DNA of 64,000 bases from Antedon bifida (lineage: Eukaryota; Echinodermata; Crinoidea; Comatulida; Antedonidae): contig OY727096.1 in assembly GCA_963402885.1 (NCBI GenBank), forward strand, positions 18,085,820 through 18,149,819, read 5' to 3'. The translations under genes and the position numbers were made by a program. Below the pieces are notes generated by a model. That model was not told the DNA's origin and made no database searches. It saw nothing but the letters and a program-made list of their open reading frames with translations. Below are positions 48,101 to 59,746 of this stretch, one piece after another. The first letter of the stretch is position 1; every line of letters begins with the position of its first letter.

Positions 48101-49318
48101 GAATGTGTTGAAATAATAATTTGTACCCTGTTTTCGGTGGTTGATATGGGCCTTACACAGAACACATCATAACATAATTATATGTTTGTGTTATTCATAT
48201 TATTTATTTTAGGACGTTTTTCTGATTTGTTTCGATTTATCAAATACAACTTCATTAACGAACGTACGAGAATTTTGGTATCCTGAGGTGAGTAAGCATC
48301 GCCCTGATACACCAGTCATCTTGGTTGGAACCAAGCTGGACTTAAGAGAAAATGAAGATGGAACGCCAAAAGTCACTGACGAATATCAAGCTATTACAAC
48401 AGAACAGGTCAGTTTTGAGATATAGTTCATAGTTCATTTTATTTGTCCATACGGAAATTCATGTCACATACAATTGCTCAAAGTTAAAAGGTTAATACAA
48501 TAAAATTACATAGCAACAAAATTCAACGACTTAACTATGGCATACGGTATAGGAATATTATCATTATAACGTTATAAACTATCCTATTCAAGGTCGATGA
48601 TACAAGTTCAAAGGTCAAAGGGTACGATAAGTATGTTTATATCACCATGGAGGAAATATATAGATTTCCTCCATGATACCACAAAGGTTTATTTTTCTAT
48701 ATCATTGAACTAATCTTTTTGATACGCCGAAGTATTACTACTTGATTGGTTGATTTATCGCGTTATTTTTGAAAATATTGTCATCCGTTGAAGTTGATTA
48801 AACCAATTAAAATGTTTTCCCTATTCAACTTATAAACATTATTTTGTATAATAATTTGTTGATTTTCCATTAAATAAATATTCGATCTATTTTTATTTAT
48901 TGATAAATTAAACCTCCGGTATATAATTACATTTAAATTTTATTTTGAATAATTCAAATTCAAATTCAAATTTATTCACCTCTCTTAGGAGAAACATATA
49001 AAAACCGTCAGCAAAATAAAACACATCAAAATGAAGATTCACACGAATCAAGTTAAATAAAGTGTCAAAATCATTGTGAAAAAGGACAGACTTAACGCTA
49101 TCACAGATACCATGATTGACACATTTTTGAAAGATTAATCATGTTCATTCTGTCTGTCTTTTTAGGGACGAGAAATGCAGAAAGAAATTGGGGCTCTTGA
49201 ATACATTGAATGTTCTGCCATCACAGGGAAGGGAGTAAATCAAGTATTTTACGATGCAATGAAACATGCCATTCTTTTGAAACCGAAAGAAAAAAAGAAA
49301 TCTTGTAACGTTATGTAG
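45183..49318 (+). CDS. Atypical Rho-family GTPase (5 exons, 193 aa)
   Basis: Exons 45183-45223, 47073-47144, 47408-47528, 48213-48407 and 49166-49318; GT-AG junctions, phases agree, 582 bp, 193 aa, the usual Rho length and in register with RhoA numbering up to the switch II insertion. The start MKIIKLKCVSVGD replaces the usual Rho N-terminus. The P-loop reads GDNGVGKT: the glycine at RhoA position 14 is Asn. Switch I reads YAPPPFKNY: Thr37, which binds Mg and the gamma phosphate, is Pro. Switch II reads DPTGTRGDYDRLRP: Gln63 is Thr, Trp58 is Val, and one residue is inserted. TKLD and ECSAITGKG, for guanine recognition, are intact. The C-terminus is KKKSCNVM: polybasic plus a CAAX box, and Met as last residue favours farnesylation. 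Predicted to be a membrane-bound switch that cannot hydrolyse GTP normally. The intact exons argue against a pseudogene. Exon 1 is the least certain part. Confidence 0.9.
45224..47072. other. Rho-like gene intron 1; nothing recognised
   Basis: AT-rich intron with several CCAAT-poor, T-run-rich stretches and no recognisable exon on either strand. Confidence 0.5.
47567..47885. repeat. 116-bp tandem repeat, about 2.8 copies
   Basis: A 116-bp unit with GAATCTACAATGACACTCCG, CAAACTTTCCATCCCAAGTT and TTGACAGTTCCAGGTGTC is tandemly repeated inside intron 3 of the Rho-like gene. Copies are more than 90 percent alike by eye, so the expansion is recent. Confidence 0.9.
48408..49165. other. Rho-like gene intron 4; nothing recognised
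   Basis: AT-rich intron with a small inverted word at 48650-48680 (ATGGAGGAAATATATAG and its partial complement). No exon seen. Confidence 0.5.
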
Positions 49319-49409
49319 CGGACATATTATTGTAAATATCGCGGTATTTATTTGATACAAACACTTGCATACTCAACAACAGCGGGAGAATTGGCAGGAA
49401 TTGTTTACT

Positions 49410-49415
49410 AATAAA
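49410..49415 (+). terminator. Candidate polyadenylation signal of the Rho-like gene
   Basis: AATAAA about 90 bases after the stop codon. A second AATAAA lies near 49823. Confidence 0.5.
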
Positions 49416-50393
49416 GCAGGAAGTGGTGGGCGCTCAAGTAGGCGCGAGCAGGAAAAATCATTTAGGCCTAGGCCTAGCCAAGGCAAGGTGTTATGATAAC
49501 AAGATATTGATGATGCTAACATACTACCAAATGTTATGAATGTAATTATTATATTTCAAAAAATTATTTGTTGTTGTATAATGCTAGATTTTTATTTGAA
49601 TTTGGCAAATCATTTAAAACATACAAAGTCTTAACATTATTTTAAACTACTAACTTTACAGAATAAGTGACAATAGAAGATTTTCCGGGATAGCCCCAAA
49701 AGCTGAGCCATTCTGGTCCTTTCCTATATAATATTGATTACAATTATTGTACAGTGTATAGTCCTCCTTGCTTGTATTTTTGTTTTCTATGTTTCTATGA
49801 TTAATATATAAAAAAAATGTGTTAATAAATGGTTTGTTCTCGTTTGTCTTGCCTTTTTAGGTTCTTTAATCTATTTATTTTTTCGACACGGAGGAAACAC
49901 GATTTGGCCCTACGACACGTAGACTAAATCAGTTACATAAATAATTATTGTATTAATCTACACACGACGAATGGTCAAAGCAATACTATAGTATTTAAAA
50001 CAGAAATACCATGATCTCTCCAGTTACATACCTGTATAACTAATCAATGTTGTTATTTAATCTCACTGACCGTAATTAAATTTAATGGTTTCAAATTTAG
50101 TTTTAAACTATAGTGTTAATGATTGACGCTGTTGTTTAACAGACACCTACTAGGCCTAACACTACATTTTATAGTAATTTTAAGACGAAAAACCATAAAA
50201 AGTTTCGATACTTTATTTGGATAGGTGGCGCTATTTAGTTAAATATTTTCGCGCCACACATGGGTGCTCTGTGATGGAAAAATGTGAGAAGTGACACGAT
50301 TCGTTACGTACGATTTCAATCAGATAAATACAATACAATAAACACCCACTACAGACTACAGTACAGCTGGTTATCAAATTCTACGGTGACTTT
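49416..50393. other. Intergenic region with the SHMT promoter
   Basis: AT-rich spacer. The last ~120 bp before the SHMT start are the likely promoter and 5' leader. No other gene recognised. Confidence 0.5.
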
Positions 50394-53300
50394 ATGAACT
50401 CAACATCTTCTCCACTGAAGAAACGTGCCAAAACTGAGCAAAAAGAGGTAGGATTTTAGGTATATAGAATAGGAGCCTGAGACTGAGAGAGGATAGGCTA
50501 GGAGGAGTAGTTAGGGCCATCATGGAGTTAACTCCATGTGGTTAGGCCTACTTTACTATAATAATATCGCCTAATCCACCTCCTCTTAGTCTAATCCTGT
50601 GATGGGCTAGGCCTAAAAATATATCTATCAATGCATGACATAATTATAAAAGAAAAAGAATGATAATAAATTAAACAAAATCATTTTAAATCTATTGCAG
50701 ATCTGTGAAACTGACACAACAATGGCAAACGGAGATTCAAAGGCATGGTTCGGTGATGAGCCATTGGAGCAGAACGATCCAGAAATTTACAATATTATAC
50801 TAAAAGAAAAAGATAGACAGCGAAGGGGCCTAGAATTGATCGCTTCAGAGAACTTTGCGAGTAAAGCTGTGCTGGAAGCTCTTGGATCTTGTCTTAATAA
50901 TAAATATTCTGAGGGATACCCTGGAACAAGGTATTGATGAATCATAGGATTACTTCTCCCCTCCCCCTTGAACACTTCAATTAAATGTCGTAGCCATGAG
51001 GCAGAAAAGGCGCTCGCCTCGTCATTTTCACTACTCACACCAATTCCCCAGCAGAGATCGCCCTATTTTATATTAATAATTTTATTTAAAGCCCCCTTCC
51101 CTACGTTTTTTAGATCTAATTTAAGATCACAAACTATATTTAATGTAAAAATAATACTATATGGTCCTATTGCGATAACTTTTTTCGTCTTTAAACGGTT
51201 AAAAATGTGAAAAATAAGTTGATTCTAATAATTATAGCGGCCCGCTATAAATCCCAAAATGCATTGCGCGCGGATTGATATTTTTGTTTTTCACCTGTAA
51301 TTCGCCCACTTTTCGATCGATCGTGAGGCCAAAACAAATGGAAGACTCCTAACTTTTCAGCGAAAATACCGGGTTTTCCCCAATTTGTATCAACGGAGTC
51401 TGGCAAAAATAGAAAGACAATTAATGCAGCTACTATACAACGTCAGGCTAGGTATATAGCTAGCGTATGATGTTCTTACGTTACCGATGTTTACCAGCTA
51501 GGCCTACAAAACTGAGCCTAGCTAGGCTAGGCCTAAGACCGTCCACGAGAGGTCGATCGCCGCGAGCTACTTAGGTAGTGCATTGTTTCTCACTTTTTAT
51601 CATAATTTACCATAAAACGTACATTTAAGACAAGGAATGACATGGTTTAATGTTTTTAAAGTGATATTTGGGTCATTCTTCAGTAAGTGTCTAAAATCGT
51701 GTCCCGATACTTTGGTGGGATAGAGACTGAAAATTCATCATTAAAAAATAAAAATTCTTGACTTATCATAATCAACATTATTTTAAATATAATTAATTAC
51801 ATAAAACAAAGATAATTACATTGATATTGTTAATTTTTATAAAAATGTTTCAGGCAACCCCCTAAAATCCTATGTCCCGATCGTACATCTTCAATTTTAT
51901 GATCGCCGTATATATTTGATAACAGGACTTTTGTTATCGAAAATATTGTAAAAAGTTAGTTAATCATGATTTCATGCGATTATATTCTTCGAAATACATC
52001 TCTACATACATTAAATCTCAAACTTTAAAGTTTTTGTTTAGAAAAAGCTTGTCCCGTAGTTTTGTGTCATTTCCGTCACATAATTTAAATGTGCCGTCTA
52101 CAGTTTAATGAACGGCGGGGAAAAAAATTGACTGCGCGTTGTAAACATGCGAAGATATTGATATAAAACTAGCCGCCCATCATTTTCAATAAAAGAGGAA
52201 AAAAGCTAATAAAACGAGGTTTTAGAAAAATTACAGTTGCGTACCTTTATTGAATGTCATATCCGAACGGTATAGAACTCATTAAATAATTATAATTTCT
52301 GGTTTTTTTCAACTGGAAGTACAAGTTATTCACGGTATCTAGAAGTATGAAATCCGTCTCCGCTGTCAGACATGCCTACGATGTGATCCTAGGCTGTCCT
52401 ATGCTAAATACATCATCTCCGTCACGGTCAGCTCCGTCACATTTCCCAATGTTTCGTTGTGACGGAGATGACGGCCCGTGACGGATATGACTTTTTGTTA
52501 TTGCCAGGGCCTTTTTTTGTTACACATTTTGTTTTGTATATCTTTATTATGTTATTACATTGTATATCTATGTGACTCTGGTCAATAAACATAATCAAAT
52601 CATATCTTAAAGTCATCTCCGTCACATGATTTTTTAGGTTCGTCATATCCGTCACGGTTTCATCTCCGTCACATGGATATTTTATCCTTTTAAATCCTAA
52701 AATATTTAAGTAATGAACGCAATTATGTGGTATAATTGAAATATAAACAATATTCTTCTACTATGTCAATGGATAGTAATATTAGTTCAACAGAATTTTG
52801 TAAAACATCAGTGACAGTCATACTATTTTCTGAAAATTATTATTTTTTGGAATAGTAAATGGTTTTGAACGTATAACATCATACTAATAAATGTTAAAAC
52901 AATCATTTTTTGATTAATAGAGACAAAAATAATGTATAGTATCAAAGAATTAATAATGGAAATAATTTTATAATTCCTAAACCGTTATTTTTTCTATCTT
53001 TGTATATTCCATAAATGTGACGGAAATGACAGTAACATTGAACCATGTATTTATAAATACGAATAAAATACGAAATATATAATAAAGATTGCGCCAAACA
53101 TACGCTTGCCATGTAATACATGTTCATTTATCTGAATAAACTTTTAAAATTTAAAAAATGCAAATTTTAAAATCGATTTTTTATAAACCTGAAATTAGAC
53201 ACTTACTGAAGAATGACCCATATATGTATTATATTTGTGGTTTAATTCGTAACTCCCAACCAAGGGAGGCTTAAATAATCAGTGGAAACCCTTTCATTAC

Positions 53301-56300
53301 CAGTCTACACTACCTTATATCAAAGACAACCTAATCATTGTATACGATAAATTATTAATTATAATTATTCATTATCATTGTTATTCTTTTTAACATGTGG
53401 CACCACAAATTAAATCATGATCTATTATTTCATTGGCAGATATTATGGAGGAACTAAATTCATAGATGAACTTGAAACACTCTGTCAAAACCGAGCTCGT
53501 GAAGCATTTGGCTTAACTGCCGAAAAATGGGGTGTCAATGTACAACCCTACTCCGGGTCACCTGCCAACTTTGCTGTGTACACAGCACTTGTCGAACCAC
53601 ATGGCCGTATAATGGGGCTTGACTTGCCTGACGGAGGCCATTTATCACATGGCTTCATGACGGATAAAAGAAAAGTGTCAGCAACGTCCATCTTCTTTGA
53701 GTCAATGCCTTATAAGGTAGATCCTCAGACAGGACTGATAGATTACGAGCAGTTGCAAGTTAATGCCAAGTTGTTTCACCCAAAACTTATTATTGCTGGT
53801 GGGTATTAGACATAGAGTATTGTGATATAACTATTCTTATGATCACTATTTTATGAATCTCTACCCAGATGGTTGATAAACAGCTGTCTAGAATTATTTA
53901 TATCTTTAACATAAAATTATTCTTTTTACATCTCTTTGTTTGAATTGTTATGCTTGAATAATATATTTGGCTCATTCAAGCTAATACCCCTTTCACATCA
54001 CCAAGAAAAGCTGTCTAAACTATCAAACTAGTTTAACAAAAAAAGTGTGATGTGCCCAAATATGGTAGTGAGGGCACATCACATTTCTTTGTCACATAAC
54101 GTGTGATGGTGTAGATGGAGCTTAAGGTTATATGATTGTAGATTATAGAATGATTTGGAACAGTATTTCTGACCAGATCAGATCTCCATCTAGCCTTAAA
54201 TTTTTCTAAAAAACAAAATTTATACTGTAATATAATTTTTTATATTTGCATCTTGTACACAACAATTGTAGGCATCAGCTGCTATTCAAGGAATTTAGAC
54301 TATGCGAAATTGCGTGAAATTGCAGATGAAAACAACGCCCTCTTGCTTGCCGATATGGCTCACGTCAGTGGGCTAGTAGCTGCCGGTCTAGTTGCCAACC
54401 CATTTGATTACTGTGACATTGTAACCAGTACAACCCACAAAACGCTACGAGGTCCAAGAGCTGGAATCATATTTTTCAGAAGAGGTATGTTTTTTATTGC
54501 TTTATTCAGTAAGTTATTGATTACATGAAGTTTTAGTTTACATGTTTTGTGGTATAAATTTATGATACCGTTTTCTCATCAAAGGAATTATTAAAATGAG
54601 AGGAATTTGATATATTTTAGGTGACCACAACCCGTTTTCTGGTGCTGAATTTAGGGTTGAAAAGCTGAAAGGCACTGAAATATATACATCAACAATATAT
54701 ACTGATTACTAAATAGGTACAGTAATAGTATAACCATATTTTCATTTGCTGCTGGATTACCATAGAATTCCAGATTTGCTTCAGAGTTTAAGCTAAAAAT
54801 CTAGACTGATTTTGATTAATTCACACATTTTCTTGTTGGTTTTATCAGGAGTGCGAAGGACGTTGAAGAATGGAAACGAGGAAATGTACAATCTTGAGAA
54901 ACCCATAAATGAAGCAGTGTTCCCCGGCCTTCAAGGGGGACCACATAACCATGCTATTGCAGGGGTAGCAGTGGCATTGAAGCAAACCATGGAGCCATCA
55001 TTCAAAGCTTACGGCAAAGAGGTTATACAGAATGCCCGTGTAATGGCCAAATGTCTCATGGATAGAGGCTATCATATCGTCACTGGTAAATATCGATTAC
55101 AAAAGTTGTGTTCTCCCAAGACTCTTTATGGGTTTCATTTAATGTATATCAGTATTCAATGGCAACTTTTGAGTCAAGACCACAATTCATTCATTCATCA
55201 GTGGAAAATTACTTCCATTTATTGTCATTTGCATATTATAAAATATACATAGAAATTATGCTTGCTCTGAGATATACAAAAACAGATAAAATGAAAAATA
55301 ATTACAAAGTGTCACATCCCTCTCGTACGGTATTCAATGCCTGAATGACAACTAGATAAAAGCTGTTACGAAACCTATTTGTATGAGAGATGATGGACCG
55401 GTAACGTCTACCGTTACATAACACCTCAAATATGTTATGCATGGGATGAGTAGAATCTTGCAATATAGAATGTGTTTTCTTTTCAAAAACGGATTCAATA
55501 GAACTCAATTCCAATGATAGATACGTGATGCATACTTAACAACACGTTGTAGATCCGACTTACCTTTACTTGTGATCAGCTGTAGATGTTTGTCAGTTCA
55601 TTCTTTTCCCTGCAACTAGTTGTCAGAGTCACCCTCCAAATTGATCAGCCTCACAAGCTTTGTAGTTCTCAACATCCAAGGTTCTTTCGATCTTGAAGCA
55701 TCATGGTAGTGGTGCCTCTTGTTCCCCTTCGCTTCAAGATATGGTGAAAATTAATTCCTTTTCACCTCAACCTTGAACTCTCTTTCCGCAGGTGGAACAG
55801 ATACTCATCTTCTTTTATTGGATCTCCGCTCGAAGGGTTTGGATGGAAATCGAGCAGATAAGGTTCTAGAAGAAATCTCAATTGCTTGTAACAAGAACAC
55901 ATGTCCAGGGGATAAGAGCGCCCTCCGACCAAGCGGCTTGAGGTTTGGTACGCCAGCTTTGACGTCACGTAATCTCAAGGAAGCAGACTTTGAAAAAGTT
56001 GTTGATTTTATTGATAAAGGTAGGTGTTTTTTAAACAAATTATTTGGGTCTCGGGCTGGGGGGAAAATGTTGGGTGATGGACTAGGTGATGGACTAGATC
56101 AAGAATGCCCTTGGGTTTGAACATCATTGATATTATTCCTATGTACCATACCCATTGATACATCAGTCTTTATTCTCAAGTTATTTGTCTTGATGTTTTG
56201 TGCTCCTACAATGTACATGGTTACTTGATTACTGTTTTCCACTTGACAGTGCTTTAATTTACTTTTTGATTGCTCTGTCTTATGTTATCTATAATGAATA

Positions 56301-56809
56301 TTGTTGTTTGTATTTTTTACTTGGCAAAATAGCCTCCACAATGTTTAAGTTATCGTTTTGAATATTAGGTATATACTTACAGAACATGCTTATAGATTTT
56401 CATGAAAATTGATATATTTCACAAAAGCTTATATTAAAATCTGACTCCTTTATCTTCCATATGAGGTGTTAAATAGCATGCTCTCTGTATTCTTTTAATT
56501 TACATGGACCAAAATATTAAGTAGTGAGCCCTCTCTATCTCTCTGAATATAGTTTTCCCTAATATAATATTTTAAGTACTTCACTCAGAGTGTTTTCAAT
56601 TTTTTATTGAGAAGCGTTAAATGAATTGTTTGTGTTTTCTTCCAGGCATATCTATTGCCCTAGAAATCAAGGCTGCTTCTGGTCCTCTGCTAAAGGAGTT
56701 CATGGCAACTATGGAATCGGAGACGTATCAAAAGAAAATCGCAGCATTGCGGGACGAGGTGGAAACATTTGCTGTTAAGTTCCCTCTTCCGGGCAAAGAT
56801 GTTCTTTAA
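50394..56809 (+). CDS. SHMT1: Serine hydroxymethyltransferase (7 exons)
   Basis: Pyridoxal-phosphate enzyme converting serine and tetrahydrofolate to glycine and 5,10-methylene-tetrahydrofolate. Exons: 50394-50447, 50701-50930, 53440-53798, 54272-54484, 54849-55085, 55792-56019, 56646-56809; all GT-AG, phases agree, 1485 bp, 494 aa, near the size of cytosolic SHMT. Landmarks: [20 protein letters not shown] and [15 protein letters not shown] in exons 2-3, [25 protein letters not shown], the [11 protein letters not shown] block, the cofactor lysine in [14 protein letters not shown] (Lys271), [15 protein letters not shown], and [10 protein letters not shown] with the folate-binding region. The N-terminus [18 protein letters not shown] has no clear mitochondrial targeting character, so cytosolic is more likely. 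A second in-frame ATG at 50722 ([15 protein letters not shown]) could be an alternative start. Introns 2 and 3 hold inserted elements. Confidence 0.98.
50931..51668. other. SHMT intron 2, first part
   Basis: Partly GC-richer intronic sequence (51290-51580) with GGCCTA words. No exon recognised. Confidence 0.5.
51669..53220. mobile_element. 1.55-kb element with 25-bp terminal inverted repeats
   Basis: TGGGTCATTCTTCAG plus ten further bases at 51669-51693 is matched perfectly in inverse at 53196-53220. Between them the octamer TCCGTCAC or its complement occurs nine times, mostly in 52420-52680, often as ATCTCCGTCAC, and TGTCCCG words occur near the left end. No transposase frame is visible, so it is non-autonomous or an eroded relic. 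Flanking target duplication is unclear. It lies in SHMT intron 2. Confidence 0.85.
54007..54124. mobile_element. MITE-like foldback element, family 2, second copy
   Basis: Arms begin AAGCTGTCTAAACTATCAAA on the left and end GTGTAGATGGAGCTT on the right, with GATGTGCCC and GGGCACATC as the inner inverted words and AAATATGGTAGTGA at the centre. Related to 7331-7493. It lies in SHMT intron 3. Confidence 0.85.
55086..55791. other. SHMT intron 5; nothing recognised
   Basis: Ordinary intronic sequence between SHMT exons 5 and 6; no repeat or exon recognised. Confidence 0.5.
56020..56645. other. SHMT intron 6; nothing recognised
   Basis: Intronic sequence with a short duplicated word (GGTGATGGACTA) near 56076-56096; otherwise featureless. 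Confidence 0.5.
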
Positions 56810-57919
56810 AAACAGTGTCTTCCACAAAGAAATATACCGTACATAGTTTTTACTGGGATGAATCTAATTTATGGGAAGCAGTTGTAACGTTTTCGTTTAG
56901 TTATGTAATTTAATTTGTTCCTAAATTAGTCTTTTCCAAGAAGAGATATCGGTAGCAATTTAAAGTTATTCATTATTAAGTGATCCAGATGTTAAAAATA
57001 TTTGGGAATACAATAGTGTCTTATTACCATGAAAAGGGAATCAATGCCATCAATTAGTTTTACTGTGCCACCAAATTAGGAAACAATTTTAAATATATTT
57101 TTTTACTTAAATACCTATTTCATTTTTTAATTTGATCCAGCTAATTGCCACCCATATATTTTGGGAAAATTTCAGATTATGTGAAATTGTTTATTGATCA
57201 TCAGAGTGGCTTTCATTTGGTGATGGTATAGTACGATAGAGCACACTTTTTATTTCACCATAGAAAAATGATTGTAGGTACAGTAGTGTGTTTCTATTAG
57301 GGCCCCCTCTAAAGCAGGGTTCCCACTAGAGATGCAGCACAAGCCAGTCCACCAATGACAAGCTACAATTTGAATTATCAATCGCTAGTACATCTGAGAT
57401 TTGTAACAGTACACACAGTATATTCCTACTTGTTGGATATCTGCAACACAGTGTGTACATTATTCTTGTGAATCTTGTTTTAGATCGATGATGATAATAG
57501 AAGATACTAACTCAATAGAAGCAGAATCTCTATATAATAATACTATTTGTACTAAACTAATTGGAAATCTGATCAGGCATAGATCTCGAAAGAAAAATGT
57601 ATCAAGTAAATATTGAGTATTGTTGCACAAAAATGGCCTTTGTTTACTTGGGCTTTAGGCTTTATAAATTTATTAAATATTCTACTGCCACATAAAATGG
57701 TATTGTTTTGTGTTGATTCATTTAAATAACAATAATGTGTGATTATAAATACAGACATTGTAATACTAATAATAATATTGATTGCAATCTTTGTATTTGT
57801 CATAAATTATGTGTAAAGTATACATGTTAGTTGTACGTTCACAGTATTTGGTTTTGCCTTGGAGACAGTAGAAGCTATTCTACCTGTACCTAATATTTTT
57901 TTTTATATTTTCTGAGACG
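56810..57919. other. SHMT 3' UTR and intergenic spacer
   Basis: AT-rich. No AATAAA hexamer close to the SHMT stop stands out, so the 3' end is not placed. No other gene seen. Confidence 0.5.
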
Positions 57920-59031
57920 ATGGTTCCAACGTTGGTAGCTTTGAATTTTATGTTATTTACCGTGTTCCAAGGTTGGTCTTTCTAATTTAAATACAATTTG
58001 TAATTTATTTACAACAAGTCGGTGGTAATCTCGCTGAAGCGCGGCACGATTACGTAGTGGTATCGGCACATACGTATACGCGCGTAGCAGCAGCGTGATA
58101 CATTTGATTAAATTTGTGTTGTTGGTGTGAATCGGGTCTAATAATAGCATATGTCTGCCTATCAAGCAGAAGATTGTTTTTCTCGCAGATTTTCTCATCT
58201 TATTCTTTATCGTTTACATGTTTAAAATAGCTTTTTTTCTTACCGTTAAAAATATGATTTGTAATACGATATTTTAATAAATGCACATTTGTTTGGATAA
58301 TATTAAAGGTGGGTTCACATCGAACACGTACATATGCATTGAAGAGACTTGTGTGAATGGAGGTTCTTGCGTTATTGTAAATGACGTAGTGGAATGTGTC
58401 TGCTTAGCGCCATGGACTGGGATACGTTGTGAAGTTCGTAAGTTCCCATTCACACTATACATATTTAATCTTTCGAGACGAGTAGGGGTTAACCCCGGTG
58501 GCATTATTTAGAGGGTTAAGTTTAGTATATTTAGGAAGTAGATCAGCTATCTTGCAATTCTTTATAATAGAAAATAATAAAGGTACTGAATTATTCATGA
58601 CTTCTGCCTTAACCTCATAGGAAAAAAAATAATGCCGGTGTACTAGTTCACACAGCCACTGTCGTAAGACAGACGAAATGGCGCCGTAGATGGCTGCCGG
58701 TGACATGATGGGACCTTTATGGGGAGAAGAATGTTGGTGAAAAGGTGTAACATCGTCCACAGCGCTATGATCTTCACGAAATAGCGCTATATAATTATGA
58801 TTATCCATGCTTTGTAAAACCACACTTACTTGTTATGATTTGCATACATACTTTCCAGGTTGGTTCAAATAAGTAATCATTAATTATCATGATTTTCTAG
58901 GTAATGCATTAAAGTTCGATCCATATACGTCATGTGATCAACAACCATGTCTGCATGATGGAACGTGTATCCAAGAAGACGAACGGATTAACTGTGTTTG
59001 CAACGAAGAGTGGACTGGAGAACAGTGTCAG
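57920..59031 (+). CDS. Probable secreted two-EGF-module protein (5' part, 3 exons)
   Basis: A model from three exons: 57920-57971 (ATG plus a hydrophobic leader MVPTLVALNFMLFTVFQ, a plausible signal peptide), 58309-58437 and 58901-59031. Exons 2 and 3 each encode one six-cysteine EGF module: CIEETCVNGGSC with CVCLAPWTGIRC, and CDQQPCLHDGTC with CVCNEEWTGEQC. Exon joins are phase 1 at the first two junctions, as is typical for EGF exons. The donor of exon 3 (CAG then gtgatt) would be phase 0, or the frame may instead run on to a stop near 59149; the 3' end is therefore unknown. The exon 1 donor is GTTGGT, weak but also used in the TIR genes here. EGF modules are secure; the joined gene is inferred. 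Confidence 0.6.
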
Positions 59032-59364
59032 GTGATTCTTTTCTGTCAAAAGCACAGTATGCCCTACTGCCAAAGTACTGCCATTATAGCGGCGGTTTGG
59101 TGGATAAATGGCATTCGCCGTTTTTTTTTTTGCGGCTTATTATAACGGTTTTTCCAATAAGACAAAGAGATGACTAATAAAATATTTGTTGTTATTTCTA
59201 ATAGATGAGCATTTATGATGATCAATATGTGACGCCGTAGAACTAAAGATGACGGAGAAGACTGTGAGTGATGGTAAAGCAGGAATTATGATAATATGCC
59301 CTGGTATGAATGATGATGTAAGAGGTAGTGTAGGTGCGTCCTGACCCGACCAGAGGAGGAATGT

Positions 59365-59690
59365 GTAAAAATATGCCTGAGCAGAAGATGAACGTTGAAG
59401 GTTTGCAGCAAAGAGGAATGATGAAGAGTAGGTCTGCAACAAAAGAGGAATGTAGAAGAGTAAAGGTCTGCAGCAAAGAATGTTGAAGAGTAGGTCTGCA
59501 ACAAGAGAGGAATGTAGAAGAGTATAGGACTGCAGCAAAGAATTGTGAAGAGTAGGTCTGCAGTCCCGTCTGCAGCAAAGAGGAATGTAGAAGAGTATGC
59601 CTGCAACAAGAGAGAGAGAGTGATGAATAGGTCTACAGGCGAAGAGGAATGGTGAAGAGAGATGTCTGCAGCAGAAGACAGGTGACAGCG
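59365..59690. repeat. Purine-rich ~32-bp minisatellite, about ten degenerate copies
   Basis: Units built from GTCTGCAGCAAAGAGGAATG and GTAGAAGAGTA repeat with length and base variation. The plus strand is strongly purine-rich, which opens long frames on the opposite strand that do not look like genes. Confidence 0.85.
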
Positions 59691-59746
59691 AAACGAAAAG
59701 ATTGACACTACTCTGTTTTGAAGATACCAACAGAACAACTTCTATG

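Noticed and set aside
51661..53232. Target-site duplication around the 1.55-kb TIR element
   Set aside because: Flanks share only AT-rich words; no convincing direct repeat could be fixed by eye.
59140..59738. Long minus-strand frames of up to 196 aa
   Set aside because: They arise from the purine-rich minisatellite; composition is repetitive and three overlapping frames are all open.
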